Shown: positions 7,829 through 17,690 of the stretch, piece by piece
Position numbering within the stretch: the first letter of the stretch is position 1
Layout of the letters: each line of letters starts with the position of its first letter
Source: Candidatus Methylobacter oryzae
Lineage (GTDB): Bacteria > Pseudomonadota > Gammaproteobacteria > Methylococcales > Methylomonadaceae
Direction: 5' to 3'
NCBI RefSeq assembly: GCF_003994235.2
Contig: NZ_RYFG02000101.1
Coordinates: forward strand, 1-64,000
Length of the DNA stretch: 64,000 nt
The notes under the pieces: generated by a model
Database searches by the model: none
Told to the model about the DNA's origin: nothing
Seen by the model: the letters and a program-made list of their open reading frames with translations, nothing else
Program-made: the position numbers and the translations under genes

Positions 7829-8872
7829 TCAATGAAACCAATGCGCGTGCCGTATCCGCAAATCAACTTTATCGCCTTTATTCAACTGCAAACGCCTGAA
7901 TTGATCGTTCGGCATTTCCGCATAAACGCTGGCGGATTGACCGTTCACGCTGCTTTTGACTAATTCAATACGGATCAAAGAGCCCAAATGCTGCCAGTCT
8001 TTCAGGATCACAAACGCATCGTTGTCATCGGTCGATTTGGCGATCACGATGTCGTGCGGCCTGACATGCGCAACGCGGCCTTTCTGGTGCGTGGTCGGCA
8101 ATCCGGCTGTTTGCAGCCAATCGGCATCGTGTTCTTCCAGATTGAATACGTTAGTCTGGCCGATAAACTTGGATACGAATTCATTGCTCGGATGATCGTA
8201 AATATCGCTAGGCGTTCCTTGCTGCTCGATATGGCCGTGATTCAGCACGACAACCTGGCTGGCGACTTCCATCGCTTCTTCCTGGTCGTGAGTCACGAAA
8301 ATGCTGGTGACGTTCAGATCGTGATGCAAGTTGCGCAGCCACTGGCGCAAATCCTTGCGCACGCCGGCATCCAGGGCGCCGAACGGCTCGTCCAGCAACA
8401 GCACCGACGGTTCCACGGCCAACGCGCGGGCCAGTGCGATACGTTGGCGCTGGCCGCCGGAAAGCTGGTCGGGATAGCGGTCATGCAACCAGTCCAACTG
8501 CACTAAGTTCAATAAGTCATGCACTTTCTTGCGGATAATCGCTTCGCTCGGCCGCTCGCGGCGTGATTTGACCCGTAAGCCGAACGCTACGTTCTCGAAT
8601 ACGGTCATATGCCGGAACAGCGCGTAATGCTGAAACACAAAGCCGATGCCCCGCTGGCTGACGTCGTGATCGGTTTTGTCCTGTCCGCTGATCAGCACCC
8701 GGCCTTCGTCGGCGCTTTCAAGACCGGCAATAATCCGCAGCAGCGTGGTTTTACCGCAACCGGAAGGTCCCAGCAAAGCCACCAGCTCGCCTTCCGGGAT
8801 TTCCAGGTTAATCTGATCCAGCGCGGCAAACGTGCCGAATTTTTTGCTGATGTTGGAAAGTAAAATACTCAT
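7829..8872 (-). CDS. cysA: Sulfate/thiosulfate ABC transporter ATP-binding protein
   Basis: A 347-aa ABC ATPase that powers sulfate import through CysTW. Walker [10 protein letters not shown] (about 34-42), Q-loop, signature [12 protein letters not shown], Walker [12 protein letters not shown] and the H-loop (VTHDQEEA) are intact. The C-terminal third (from about 240) is a TOBE-like regulatory domain typical of CysA. It follows cysW after an intergenic region of about 180 bp holding a long inverted repeat, so its expression may be partly uncoupled from cysTW. Confidence 0.93.
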   Translation of the reverse strand: MSILLSNISKKFGTFAALDQINLEIPEGELVALLGPSGCGKTTLLRIIAGLESADEGRVLISGQDKTDHDVSQRGIGFVFQHYALFRHMTVFENVAFGLRVKSRRERPSEAIIRKKVHDLLNLVQLDWLHDRYPDQLSGGQRQRIALARALAVEPSVLLLDEPFGALDAGVRKDLRQWLRNLHHDLNVTSIFVTHDQEEAMEVASQVVVLNHGHIEQQGTPSDIYDHPSNEFVSKFIGQTNVFNLEEHDADWLQTAGLPTTHQKGRVAHVRPHDIVIAKSTDDNDAFVILKDWQHLGSLIRIELVKSSVNGQSASVYAEMPNDQFRRLQLNKGDKVDLRIRHAHWFH

Positions 8873-8948
8873 AAAGAAACTCTCAAAAATAAAATCGTTG
8901 GCCTGACGATTGGTCCGTGAAAATCATGAAAATCTACGGTAGCGATTG

Positions 8949-9036
8949 GTCCACGAAAAGCACGAAAGACACGAAAAAATGAATAGCAAAAACCATGCGG
9001 TAAAAAATTTTCGTGCTTTTCGTGTGTTTCGTGGAC
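8949..9036. repeat. Long imperfect inverted repeat between cysW and cysA
   Basis: The left arm GTCCACGAAAAGCACGAAAG continues as ACACGAAAA, and the right arm TTTTCGTGCTTTTCGTG continues as TGTTTCGTGGAC. They form a hairpin of nearly 30 bp with a loop of about 30 bp. It lies between two genes of one operon. It resembles the CACGAAGA-rich inverted repeat at 16774-16842. Confidence 0.75.
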
Positions 9037-9055
9037 ATTGCTGTTATTGACTCTG

Positions 9056-9922
9056 TTACCGGTTAGCTTGCCGCCATTCCAGCGCCGTTTTTAAAATCAA
9101 CGTCACGATAGCCAATGCCGCAAGAATCGATGCGCCGGCAAAAGCGCCGACGACGTCATAGTCGTTATAATTGACTTCCACATGCAACGGCAGCGTATTG
9201 GTCACGCCCCGGATATGGCCGGAAACCACCGAAACCGCGCCGAACTCGCCCATCGCCCTGGCGTTGCACAGCAGTACGCCGTACAGCAGCGCCCATTTGA
9301 TATTCGGTATCGTAACGGCCCAAAAAGTCTTCCAGCCGCTGGCGCCCAGCGACAGCGCGGCTTCTTCTTCCTGGTTGCCCATTTCCTGCATCAATGGAAT
9401 CAATTGCCGGGCCACGAACGGAAACGTGATGAACAGCGTTGCCAGCACGATGCCCGGCACCGCAAAAATGATTTTCACGTCGTGCGCGTTCAACCATTCG
9501 CCAAACCAACCTTGCGCGCCGAACAGCAGCACGAAAATAAATCCTGAAATCACCGGCGACACTGAAAACGGCAGATCGATTAACGTCGTCAGCAAGCTTT
9601 TTCCGGGAAACTCGAACTGGGTGATCGCCCAGGCTGCGGCAACGCCGAAAACGGTGTTCAACGGCACGGTGATAATCGCGGTCAACAGCGTCAGCTTGAT
9701 AGCGGCCACCGTATCGTCTTGGGCTAATGCCGACCAATAGGTGGCAATGCCTTTGGAAAAAGCCTGGAAAATCACCAAGCCCAGCGGCAGGCAGATAAAC
9801 AGGCCGATGAAACTTAAGGCGATAGCAATCAGGCTCCATTTGATCCAGTTCGGGTCTTGCAGCGCCCGCTGTTCGCGAACGAACAATCGCGCGGGATTTA
9901 CGGGTTGGGTAGCAGCGCTCAT
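9056..9922 (-). CDS. cysW: Sulfate ABC transporter permease CysW
   Basis: A 288-aa inner-membrane permease with six predicted membrane helices. It has the binding-protein-dependent transport signature (EEAALSLGASGWKTFWAVTIP, the EAA loop that contacts CysA). Together with CysT it forms the sulfate channel. It starts 13 bp after cysT in the same operon. Length and motifs match CysW; the N-terminal extension before the first helix is about 30 residues. Confidence 0.92.
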   Translation of the reverse strand: MSAATQPVNPARLFVREQRALQDPNWIKWSLIAIALSFIGLFICLPLGLVIFQAFSKGIATYWSALAQDDTVAAIKLTLLTAIITVPLNTVFGVAAAWAITQFEFPGKSLLTTLIDLPFSVSPVISGFIFVLLFGAQGWFGEWLNAHDVKIIFAVPGIVLATLFITFPFVARQLIPLMQEMGNQEEEAALSLGASGWKTFWAVTIPNIKWALLYGVLLCNARAMGEFGAVSVVSGHIRGVTNTLPLHVEVNYNDYDVVGAFAGASILAALAIVTLILKTALEWRQANR

Positions 9923-9935
9923 ATCGGCATCATCC

Positions 9936-10763
9936 TCATAATTGTCCTGAGCGCTTACGCACCCAGTATTGCAACATATTAATCACCAGCAGCAGCAGAA
10001 ACGACACCACCAGCATCGTCAGCGCGATTGCGGTGGCGCCTTCGAAATCGAATTGTTCCAGTTTGGTCACAATCAGCAGCGGTACGATTTCCGACACATA
10101 GGGAATATTGCCGGCAATAAAAATGACCGAGCCGTATTCGCCGACGCCTCTGGCAAACGCCAGCGCGAAACCGGTCAACAGGGCCGGGAAAACATTCGGG
10201 AAAATAATTTTTGTAAACACCTGCAAGCGCGTGGCGCCGAGGCTTAACGCGGCTTCTTCCATCGTCGTTTCGAATTCCAGCAACACCGGCTCGACGGTGC
10301 GCACAACAAACGGAATGCTGATAAAAATCAGCGCCATGACGATACCTAGCGGCTTGAAAGCCACCTGGATGCCGAAGGTTTCGGACAACAGCTTGCCGAG
10401 AAAACCGCTGGGCTGGAAGATGGTTGCCAGCACGATACCGGCCACGGCTGTCGGCAGTGCGAACGGGAAATCGATCAATGCATGAAAGAAGCGCTTGCCG
10501 AAAAACGAATAACGCACCAATACCCAGGCGACGATAAAACCGAAGAAACCGGCGACAAAAGCAGCCACCAGCGAGGTGACGAAGCTGACGCGAAACGAGT
10601 GCAGCACTCGTTTGCTGGTGATGATATTGACGTAATCGTCCCAGCTCAGCTGAAAACTTTTAAACACCAAGGTGCTGAGCGGGATTAAAACCACCAGGCT
10701 CAGGTAAACCAAAGTGAACCCGATAGCCGGACGGAACCCCGGCATGATACTGCTTTTTGCCAT
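9936..10763 (-). CDS. cysT: Sulfate ABC transporter permease CysT (CysU)
   Basis: A 275-aa permease with six membrane helices and the EAA loop (MEEAALSLGATRLQVFTKIIFP). The N-terminus (MPGFRPAIGFTLVYLSLVVLIPL) is typical of CysT. It pairs with CysW as a heterodimeric sulfate/thiosulfate channel. It is separated from the upstream sulfate-binding protein gene by about 220 bp containing a palindromic repeat. A ribosome site (GAGAGAGG) precedes the ATG. Confidence 0.92.
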   Translation of the reverse strand: MAKSSIMPGFRPAIGFTLVYLSLVVLIPLSTLVFKSFQLSWDDYVNIITSKRVLHSFRVSFVTSLVAAFVAGFFGFIVAWVLVRYSFFGKRFFHALIDFPFALPTAVAGIVLATIFQPSGFLGKLLSETFGIQVAFKPLGIVMALIFISIPFVVRTVEPVLLEFETTMEEAALSLGATRLQVFTKIIFPNVFPALLTGFALAFARGVGEYGSVIFIAGNIPYVSEIVPLLIVTKLEQFDFEGATAIALTMLVVSFLLLLVINMLQYWVRKRSGQL

Positions 10764-10873
10764 TACCTCTCTCCAGTATTGATTGAATCTTTTATCGTTC
10801 CCGCGCTCCGACGCTCGCCGTTATACTCATCTCGACGTAGTAGGAAATACCCATAGGCATAAGTAAACCGATT

Positions 10874-10906
10874 AGACCTTCCAGGATTTTAAAACCTGGA
10901 AGGTCT
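10874..10906. repeat. 33-bp palindromic repeat between sbp and cysT
   Basis: Second copy of the AGACCTTCCAGG...CCTGGAAGGTCT palindrome, with one change in the left arm near the centre compared with 6039-6071. It is transcribed within the sulfate operon and could act as a processing or attenuation hairpin. Confidence 0.75.
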
Positions 10907-10982
10907 ACCTATGGACTATTTCCCGCATAACGCATCTGTCGCGAACGATACCCGCAAGGGGCTCATCCTATGGTCCTTTTAC

Positions 10983-11993
10983 TTACTTCCCCGACCCGTA
11001 TATCTGGTCGAAAATCCCGTTATCCGCAAAATGCTTTTTCTGTGCGGCCTCCCAGCCGCCAAGCTGGTCGATGGTGACCAACTCCACCGGCTTGAATTGC
11101 TTCGCATATTTGGCCGCAACGTCAGGATCGGTCGGGCGGTAAAAGTTTTTACCGATAATGTCCTGGCCTTCCTTGCTGTACAGGTATTTCAGGTATTCGG
11201 TCGCAACCTCGGTCGTACCGTGTTTGCGCGCCACATCTTCAACGACGGCAACCGACGGTTCGGTCAAAATGCTCAATGACGGCGTGACGATTTCAAACTT
11301 ATCCGCGCCGAATTCGCGCAGTACCAGATAAGCTTCGTTTTCCCAGGTAATCAATACATCGCCGATTTCCCGTTCGACAAACGTAGTGGTTGCTCCACGT
11401 GCACCGGAGTCCAGTACCGCAACGTTTTTATATAACTTGCCGACGAACGCAGTCGCGGCCGCTTCGTCATTATTGTTGGCTTTCAGCGCATAAGACCACG
11501 CCGCCAGGTAGTTCCAACGCGCACCGCCGCCGGTTTTAGGATTCGGCGTGACGACACTGACGCCTGGCTTGACGATGTCGTTCCAATCTTTAATGTCCAA
11601 CGGATTGCCTTTGCGTACCAGTAATACAATCGTGGACGTATACGGCGAGCTGTTGTGAGGCAACGATTTTTGCCAATCTTCCGGCAGTAACTTCCGTTTT
11701 TGATACAGCTGGTCGATGTCGTTCGACAAAGCCAAAGTCACGACATCGGCTTCCAGGCCTTCCAGCACCGAACGCGCCTGCTTGCCTGAACCGCCGTGAG
11801 ACTGGTTGACTGTTACGGTATCGCCGGTTTTGTCTTTCCAGTATTTGGCAAAGACGGTGTTGTATTCCTTGTACAATTCGCGGGTCGGATCGTAAGAAAC
11901 GTTCAGCAGGTTAATGTCTGCTGCGGAGACCGGGCTTACGGCAACTACCGACAACACCGCCGCCACGATAGTCCGGGTAAAGTATGTGTTCAT
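10983..11993 (-). CDS. sbp: Periplasmic sulfate-binding protein, copy 1
   Basis: A 336-aa solute-binding protein with a signal peptide (about 1-24, cleavage after VSAA-D). It carries the family start [15 protein letters not shown], the sulfate-contact region [13 protein letters not shown], and later [16 protein letters not shown] and [11 protein letters not shown]. It delivers sulfate to CysTWA. It lies 102 bp downstream of a close paralogue (12096-13106). The pair probably arose by tandem duplication; differences are spread along the protein, so both look functional. Confidence 0.93.
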   Translation of the reverse strand: MNTYFTRTIVAAVLSVVAVSPVSAADINLLNVSYDPTRELYKEYNTVFAKYWKDKTGDTVTVNQSHGGSGKQARSVLEGLEADVVTLALSNDIDQLYQKRKLLPEDWQKSLPHNSSPYTSTIVLLVRKGNPLDIKDWNDIVKPGVSVVTPNPKTGGGARWNYLAAWSYALKANNNDEAAATAFVGKLYKNVAVLDSGARGATTTFVEREIGDVLITWENEAYLVLREFGADKFEIVTPSLSILTEPSVAVVEDVARKHGTTEVATEYLKYLYSKEGQDIIGKNFYRPTDPDVAAKYAKQFKPVELVTIDQLGGWEAAQKKHFADNGIFDQIYGSGK

Positions 11994-12055
11994 GGATAAA
12001 TCCTGGTTCAGGTTATTGAGCGATAAAGTCGTAATAAGTGTCTTTTAAACCGAAT

Positions 12056-12080
12056 CCCACTTGCCGATGGGGCAAGCGGG
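12056..12080 (-). terminator. Hairpin between the two sulfate-binding protein genes
   Basis: CCCACTTGCC and GGCAAGCGGG pair around a short loop with one mismatch, directly after the upstream sbp stop codon. There is no strong T-run, so it more likely stabilises the upstream message or partly attenuates transcription than ends the operon. Confidence 0.4.
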
Positions 12081-12095
12081 AATTCCAAGTGCGGT

Positions 12096-13106
12096 TTATT
12101 TGCCCGGTCCGTAGACTTGGTCGAACACGCCGCCGTCGGCAAAATGCTTGGCCTGCGCAGCATTCCAGCCGCCGAAAGTATCGATTTTGACCAGCTCCAA
12201 TGGCTGAAATTGCTTGGCGTACTTGGCGGCAACTTCAGGGTCGGTCGGACGATAAAAGTTCTTGCCGATAATGTCCTGGCCTTCTTTGCTGTACAAATAC
12301 TTCAGGTATTCGGTCGCGACTTCAGTCGTGCCATGCTTGCGTGCCACATCATCAACCACGGCAACCGGCGGCTCAGCCAGAATACTCAACGATGGAGTCA
12401 CGATTTCAAACTTATCGGCGCCGAACTCTTTTAACGACAGGTAGGCTTCGTTTTCCCAGGCAATCAACACATCGCCGATTTCGCGCTCAATAAACGTGGT
12501 GGTAGAACCGCGAGCCCCTGTATCCAATACGGCTGTGTTTTTGTATAAAGCCGCAATAAAAGCTTGGGCGGCGGCTTCATCATTGTTGTTATGCTTGAGT
12601 GCATAAGCCCAGGCCGCCAGATAGTTCCAGCGCGCACCGCCGGAAGTTTTCGGGTTCGGCGTAACGATGCTGATGCCGGGTTTGACGATGTCGTTCCAAT
12701 CCTTGATTTTCAGCGGATTGCCTTTACGGACCAAGAATACAATCGTCGAGGTATAAGGCGAACTGTTGCCGGGCAGCTGGCTTTGCCAATTTTCCGGAAT
12801 CAGTTTGCGTTTTTGGTACAACTGATCGACGTCATACGCCAGCGCCAGCGTCACGACATCGGCTTCCAGGCCTTCCAGCACTGAACGCGCCTGTTTGCCG
12901 GAACCGGCGTGAGACTGGTTGATCGTCACGGTGTCGCCGGTTTTGGCTTTCCAGTATTTGGCGAAAGCGCCGTTGTATTCTTTATATAATTCGCGGGTCG
13001 GGTCATAGGAAACGTTCAGCAGGTTGATCTCCGCCGCGCGTACTTCACTGGCTGCCGCTACGGCTAATACGGCCGCAAAGACAATATTGGTAAATTTGTT
13101 TTTCAT
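12096..13106 (-). CDS. sbp: Periplasmic sulfate-binding protein, copy 2
   Basis: A 336-aa paralogue of the gene at 10983-11993, same length and about 80 percent or more identical by eye. Signal peptide ends near VRAA-E. The sulfate-site segment reads [13 protein letters not shown] here, against [13 protein letters not shown] in the other copy. Being first in the pair and following the porin gene by 25 bp, it may be the more highly expressed of the two. Confidence 0.93.
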   Translation of the reverse strand: MKNKFTNIVFAAVLAVAAASEVRAAEINLLNVSYDPTRELYKEYNGAFAKYWKAKTGDTVTINQSHAGSGKQARSVLEGLEADVVTLALAYDVDQLYQKRKLIPENWQSQLPGNSSPYTSTIVFLVRKGNPLKIKDWNDIVKPGISIVTPNPKTSGGARWNYLAAWAYALKHNNNDEAAAQAFIAALYKNTAVLDTGARGSTTTFIEREIGDVLIAWENEAYLSLKEFGADKFEIVTPSLSILAEPPVAVVDDVARKHGTTEVATEYLKYLYSKEGQDIIGKNFYRPTDPEVAAKYAKQFQPLELVKIDTFGGWNAAQAKHFADGGVFDQVYGPGK

Positions 13107-13131
13107 CGGTAAAACCTCTTGCTCAGGTTGT

Positions 13132-14622
13132 TTAAAACGCTAATTGGAAGCGTGTTGCAAAGACTTGTTCGTTGGCTAGATCGCGGCCTCTGGCAGCACC
13201 GCCATCAAAAGATACATTTTCATAATCCGCCCGGATGACCGCATTGCTGTTCAAGTACCAGTTGGCTCCTACGGTCCAGGCTTTGGCTTTTGAAGCCGAT
13301 TGGTTCGGATCAATAATCTTGAAAGTCGCGTCGTCGACATCCAGTTCGCTGTAGCGGGCAGCGAGCTGCAATGCGCCCCAGTTACCTTTCAATGGATCGA
13401 AGTTCCTGATCGGTTTAACGCCGGCGAAACTATTGTCTTCGCCAGTAAGTACATAAGAAGCCAGAATCTGCCAAGCGGTATTCTTTTGCTGAATGTCCGT
13501 TTTGCCGCTAACCAAGTGCTGGGACGAAACAACATATTCGCCAATCGCGCCGAATGGGCCGGCAAACCAGTAAGCCTGCGGGTAAATACGGTAAGTAGCG
13601 CCGTCCGATGTCGGTGCGGCAAATCCGGTATTAACCTTGGTATAGTCAAGATAGGTAGATCTGCCCAGCGGCGTAGCCTGAGCTTTAAGAGCCTGTTTAT
13701 CGGGATTGCCGAAAGAGCCCGCGACACCCAGCCCCAAGCCTTCCAACCAGGAATAACCGGTATGATGGAACGGATGAGCAAACAAACGGCCGTTTACTTC
13801 TTTATTATCATCTGTATCCGGCGAATCATTGTTAGGACTGCCGTCGTCCCCGGAACCATTGGTAACACCGATCTGGTAGGTAAACGTATTTTTGGTATCG
13901 ATAGGGCCTGCGACGGTCTCTGCCTTAAAACCAGGCTTTGCGAACGCGCCATGGATTTGTATACCCACGTCGCGGTTACTTGCTAAATAAGTAGGAAAGG
14001 CGCGTTCAAGGAAAGTACCGTCCGAGTCACCCTGTAAACGTTCAAGACTGATTGACGGCTTGAATTTACCAACCAACAGGTTGACTGCCGGATGATAGGC
14101 ATAATCAAGATAAGCGTCCGGCAAAATATTGCTGCCGGCGGCAAAGTCGGGCATGATTTTGTAATAAATATCTTTAAAAAAGTAACCTTCTATCCATATC
14201 CGCGCTTGTTTGAGCTGGAATTTATCGGTTCCCTTAAAACCGTTATCTTCGACATAGAAGCGCCCGTCGGTTTGCGCCGCGCCGCGTATCCGCACTTGAT
14301 GTTTCTTATCCGAAGAAGTGATCTTGAATCCGTCCGCGCCGGCGTCGAATACCGGCAATTTTTGCAGCGCACCGGTCGTCACTTCATCCTGAAGTTCCAA
14401 TTTACGCTCAAGGGTATTAACTTTTCGGCTCAGTTTTTCTACTTCAGGAGCCGCGGCCGCAGGTTTGGCGGATAACGCGCCGGCCCGGTCCAGTTTTTCC
14501 AAGCGGCTTTCCAGTTCACGAATGCGACGCTCCAAGGCTTCGGTATCGGCATGGGCATCGGGGATACCGAATAAGGCAAGGTTAATTACACTGGCTAAAG
14601 CAGTGCGCTTAAAATGTTTCAT
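13132..14622 (-). CDS. Outer-membrane porin of the phosphate/anion-selective OprP-OprO type
   Basis: A 496-aa porin. A signal peptide (about 1-25) is followed by a coiled-coil stretch ([15 protein letters not shown]..., about 28-75) and a beta-barrel domain ending in phenylalanine (FATRFQLAF), the usual sorting signal of outer-membrane barrels. The barrel resembles the Porin_O/P family, which passes phosphate and other oxyanions. Its position ahead of two sulfate-binding proteins suggests sulfate or sulfonate passage. I chose the ATG at 14622 because the signal peptide starts there; ten earlier codons are open. Confidence 0.8.
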   Translation of the reverse strand: MKHFKRTALASVINLALFGIPDAHADTEALERRIRELESRLEKLDRAGALSAKPAAAAPEVEKLSRKVNTLERKLELQDEVTTGALQKLPVFDAGADGFKITSSDKKHQVRIRGAAQTDGRFYVEDNGFKGTDKFQLKQARIWIEGYFFKDIYYKIMPDFAAGSNILPDAYLDYAYHPAVNLLVGKFKPSISLERLQGDSDGTFLERAFPTYLASNRDVGIQIHGAFAKPGFKAETVAGPIDTKNTFTYQIGVTNGSGDDGSPNNDSPDTDDNKEVNGRLFAHPFHHTGYSWLEGLGLGVAGSFGNPDKQALKAQATPLGRSTYLDYTKVNTGFAAPTSDGATYRIYPQAYWFAGPFGAIGEYVVSSQHLVSGKTDIQQKNTAWQILASYVLTGEDNSFAGVKPIRNFDPLKGNWGALQLAARYSELDVDDATFKIIDPNQSASKAKAWTVGANWYLNSNAVIRADYENVSFDGGAARGRDLANEQVFATRFQLAF

Positions 14623-14727
14623 AGTTTGAACCCTTAAATAAATCCGTACCATCCGGCGATCCGGTCAGGTCGCTATCTCTCATGTAGTATTTTTTAATCG
14701 CCGTTTTTTTACGGTAGAAATGGATAA

Positions 14728-14901
14728 TTACTTTTTAGTATCAAAACGTAGTTTCTCTTTACGCTCGATTTGCACGACTTTGCTTTCGTGAATGATGATC
14801 TCAACCGAACCAAACTTGATCTCTTGCAAAATACCGGCAATCTGATTTGCGATTTCAGCCGTTTGGGATTCTCTATGTGTCTTTTCCAATTTAAGCGCCA
14901 T
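14728..14901 (-). CDS. yezD: YezD-like small protein (DUF2292)
   Basis: A 57-aa protein (MALKLEKTHRESQTAEIANQ...), with a second half rich in beta-forming residues (SVEIIIHESKVVQIERKEK). This matches the DUF2292/YezD family, small proteins repeatedly found beside sulfate uptake and cysteine synthesis genes; their role is unknown. CAGGAG lies 5-10 bases upstream of the ATG. It is first in the minus-strand sulfate gene group, about 105 bp before the porin. Confidence 0.75.
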   Translation of the reverse strand: MALKLEKTHRESQTAEIANQIAGILQEIKFGSVEIIIHESKVVQIERKEKLRFDTKK

Positions 14902-15354
14902 GAAAATGCTCCTGAAAAGCTATTACTGTTGAAAGTTAAAGCTGTCGTTTACGTTGGCGGGAAGTTTAAAGAGGATTTAATATTTAATAAAACGACATTA
15001 TTAGATGGATATATCTAATTAAAAGATAATAGAGCCCATATTATCCCTGTTACCCTTGCGGCAGCTTATGTACGGGAAATAGCACGAAAATCGAATTGAA
15101 ACTTCGTATTTTCTCGATCCGCTCTGTTAACTTGATAGGCATCAGGTAAAAACCTTGCCGCTTGAACTTGCGATAACCGATACTCACCAACAGTCTGCAG
15201 GTACGACTATCTAATCGCCAGCCGGTTTGAATTCCGGTCCGGAGCAATGCTGCCCCCTGCATTTCTAATGCCTTTTCTTGCAATTCAGCTTATTATATTG
15301 ATCATTGTTACCATGAAACTCATGCTTACCAACGATCATTTACGATAATGCTCA
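14902..15354. other. Intergenic region between the sulfate genes and lptM
   Basis: About 450 bp containing the promoter regions of the divergent yezD group and the lptM-lysA group. In many gammaproteobacteria cyaY is divergent from lptM, but no frataxin-like frame is visible here. A 77-codon minus-strand frame (15050-15283) has no recognisable similarity or ribosome site. Confidence 0.45.
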
Positions 15355-15513
15355 ATGAAATCTTATAAATTACTAGTGCTTTTGTTGCTGAATCCGCTCA
15401 TCGTAGGTTGCGGACAGCCCGGCCCGCTTTATTTGCCGGGGCAAGCGGCACCGATTCATGTCGAACCGGAGCCCGTAGCAAAACCAGACCCCCAATCCGA
15501 CAAGAATAAATAA
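15355..15513 (+). CDS. lptM: LptM-type small lipoprotein
   Basis: A 52-aa lipoprotein: short hydrophobic signal, lipobox IVGC (Cys19), then GQPGPLYLPGQ and a proline/acidic tail. The G.KGPLYLP-type core immediately after the lipid cysteine is the hallmark of LptM (formerly YifL), which helps the LptD-LptE lipopolysaccharide translocon mature. It ends 2 bp before lysA, the usual order lptM-lysA/dapF. Confidence 0.85.
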   Translation: MKSYKLLVLLLLNPLIVGCGQPGPLYLPGQAAPIHVEPEPVAKPDPQSDKNK

Positions 15514-15515
15514 CC

Positions 15516-16763
15516 ATGGATTACTTTAATTACCAAAACGACGAGCTTTTCGCTGAAGACGTTGCTGTCCAGGATATCGTCTATAAATACGGCAGCCCTT
15601 GCTACATCTATTCAAGAGCGACCCTGGAACGGCACTGGAAAGCTTTCGACCAAGCGTTCGGCGAGCAAGCGCATTTGATTTGTTACGCCGTCAAAGCGAA
15701 TTCCAATATTGCAATACTCAACTTGCTGGCGCGTTTAGGTTCGGGCTTTGATATTGTTTCTCTGGGCGAGTTGGAACGGGTCATTACCGCCGGCGGCGAC
15801 CCTAAAAAAATCGTGTTTTCCGGTGTCGGCAAGCGTGAAGACGAAATTCTGGCCGCGTTAAAAATCGGCATACGCTGTTTTAATGTTGAAGTCAGCGGCG
15901 AATTGGACCGGATTAACCAGTTGGCCGGTCAGTTGGGCGTTATCGCGCCGGTATCTTTTCGGGTCAATCCCGATGTCGACGCCAAAACCCACCCTTATAT
16001 TTCCACCGGTTTAAAAGAAAATAAGTTCGGTATCGATATTCAGCAGGCTATGGTTGAATACCGTCGGGCGGCAGCGATGCCGCATATCGACGTGATCGGC
16101 ATCGATTGCCATATCGGCTCGCAACTGACCGAAACCCGGCCTTTCCTGGATGCGCTGGATAAGATTCTGGACCTGGTTGCCGCGCTTGAAGCCGAAGGAA
16201 TCAAGCTGCACCATCTGGATTTGGGCGGCGGCTTGGGCATTTGTTATAAGGATGAACTGCCGCCCGAACCTGCCGAATATATTAAGGCTGTTTTAGCGCG
16301 GCTGGGCAAAACGGATTTTGAGATATTAATGGAGCCGGGCCGTGCTATCGTCGGCAATGCAGGTATTTTAGTCACTCAGGTTGAATATCTTAAACCGACC
16401 GCCAACAAAAACTTTGCCGTCGTCGATGCCGCGATGAATGATCTGGTTCGCCCTTCGCTGTACAGCGCCTGGCAAAACATTATTCCGGTCAACTTGCAAA
16501 GCAACGAAGCTGAAACAACATGGGACATAGTTGGACCGGTCTGCGAAACCGGCGACTTTTTAGGTAAGAACCGTCCGCTGAAAATTGCCCAGGGCGACTT
16601 ATTGGCGGTACGGTCATCCGGCGCCTACGGTTTTACGATGAGCTCAAACTATAATTCCAGGCCGCGCTTGGCTGAGCTGATTGTTGACGGCAGCGACCTG
16701 CATGTAATCAGGGAAAGAGAAACGATTGCGCAACTTTGGGCCGGCGAGCATTTATTACCCTAA
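15516..16763 (+). CDS. lysA: Diaminopimelate decarboxylase
   Basis: A 415-aa PLP enzyme that converts meso-diaminopimelate to lysine. The PLP lysine lies in CYAVKANSN (about residue 60). Further landmarks are the HIGSQ motif, the glycine-rich phosphate loop (DLGGGLGI), EPGR, the substrate motif CETGD and the C-terminal GAYGFTMSSNYNSRPR. Length is typical. It sits tightly after lptM; an inverted repeat separates it from dapF, the enzyme making its substrate. Confidence 0.96.
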   Translation: MDYFNYQNDELFAEDVAVQDIVYKYGSPCYIYSRATLERHWKAFDQAFGEQAHLICYAVKANSNIAILNLLARLGSGFDIVSLGELERVITAGGDPKKIVFSGVGKREDEILAALKIGIRCFNVEVSGELDRINQLAGQLGVIAPVSFRVNPDVDAKTHPYISTGLKENKFGIDIQQAMVEYRRAAAMPHIDVIGIDCHIGSQLTETRPFLDALDKILDLVAALEAEGIKLHHLDLGGGLGICYKDELPPEPAEYIKAVLARLGKTDFEILMEPGRAIVGNAGILVTQVEYLKPTANKNFAVVDAAMNDLVRPSLYSAWQNIIPVNLQSNEAETTWDIVGPVCETGDFLGKNRPLKIAQGDLLAVRSSGAYGFTMSSNYNSRPRLAELIVDGSDLHVIRERETIAQLWAGEHLLP

Positions 16764-16773
16764 CATATAAATA

Positions 16774-16842
16774 TTCACCACGAAGACACGAAGAACGCAA
16801 AGAAATAATAAAGCTTCGCGTTCTTCGTGTCTTCGTGGTGAA
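16774..16842. repeat. Inverted repeat of CACGAAGA type between lysA and dapF
   Basis: TTCACCACGAAGACACGAAG (continuing AACGC) pairs with the matching GCGTTCTTCGTG... arm ending GGTGAA; the stem is about 26 bp with a loop of about 18 bp. It has the same character as the repeat at 8949-9036, and such CACGAAGAC-rich palindromes recur between genes in many bacterial genomes. Confidence 0.75.
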
Positions 16843-16856
16843 CTTAAGTCCAGATA

Positions 16857-17690
16857 TTGAAAATGATCAACTTCACTAAAATGCACGGCCTCGGCAATGA
16901 TTTTGTCGTCATTGACGCGATCAACCAACAAATAGCCTTAACGCCTGAACAAATCCGGCAGCTGTCCGACCGGCACTTTGGCATCGGCTTTGACCAGCTG
17001 TTACTGGTCGAAAAAGCGGTCAATGCCAATGCCGATTTCAAATACCGGATTTTCAACGCGGACGGTAGCGAAGTCGCGCAATGCGGCAACGGCGCACGCT
17101 GCTTTGCCCGCTTTGTACGCGATAAAAAACTGTCGGACAAAGACGAAGTCTGCGTGGATACAGACTCGGGCCAATTAATACTGCGCTTTGACGACAACAA
17201 CCTGATCACGGTTAATATGGGCATTCCTAAGCATGCGCCTTCTGAAATCCCGTTGCTGGCGGATGAAGAGTCGCGATTTTATACGGTAGTCGTCAACGAC
17301 ATTGAAAAAGCCTTTGGCGCCGTCTCGATGGGCAATCCGCATGCGGTTATTCAAGTGACGGATATTAAGACAGCTCCGGTCGCTGAATTAGGAAAAGCCT
17401 TGGAAAACCATGCCTTTTTCCCGGAACGCGTTAATGTCGGCTTCATGCAGGTCGTAGACCGCCAACATATCAAGCTGCGCGTGTTTGAGCGCGGCGCGGC
17501 TGAAACGCTGGCTTGCGGCAGCGGCGCTTGCGCAGCCGTCGTTATCGGCATTGAACACAATCTGTTGGATCATACGGTCAGAGTCGACCTGCCCGGCGGA
17601 ACGCTAACCATCAACTGGCCGGGCCGCGGCGAGCCTGTTTTAATGACGGGGCCTGCCATCTCTGTTTTTGAAGGACAAATAACACTATGA
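16857..17690 (+). CDS. dapF: Diaminopimelate epimerase
   Basis: A 277-aa cofactor-independent epimerase (LL- to meso-diaminopimelate). Both catalytic cysteines are present, in CGNGARC (about residue 75) and ACGSGACA (about residue 220). The N-terminus F.KMHGLGNDF is canonical; either the first ATG or the one two codons later (MINFTKMHG) could be used. The stop codon overlaps the start of the next gene (ATGA), which suggests translational coupling. Confidence 0.95.
   Translation: MKMINFTKMHGLGNDFVVIDAINQQIALTPEQIRQLSDRHFGIGFDQLLLVEKAVNANADFKYRIFNADGSEVAQCGNGARCFARFVRDKKLSDKDEVCVDTDSGQLILRFDDNNLITVNMGIPKHAPSEIPLLADEESRFYTVVVNDIEKAFGAVSMGNPHAVIQVTDIKTAPVAELGKALENHAFFPERVNVGFMQVVDRQHIKLRVFERGAAETLACGSGACAAVVIGIEHNLLDHTVRVDLPGGTLTINWPGRGEPVLMTGPAISVFEGQITL

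Noticed and set aside
9165-9839. 224-codon minus-strand frame within cysW
   Set aside because: It is an out-of-frame overlap with a well-supported permease and has an arginine-rich, nonsensical composition.
15050-15283. A 77-codon minus-strand frame in the place where cyaY is often found
   Set aside because: No frataxin-like residues, no ribosome site and no recognisable similarity; length is compatible with chance.
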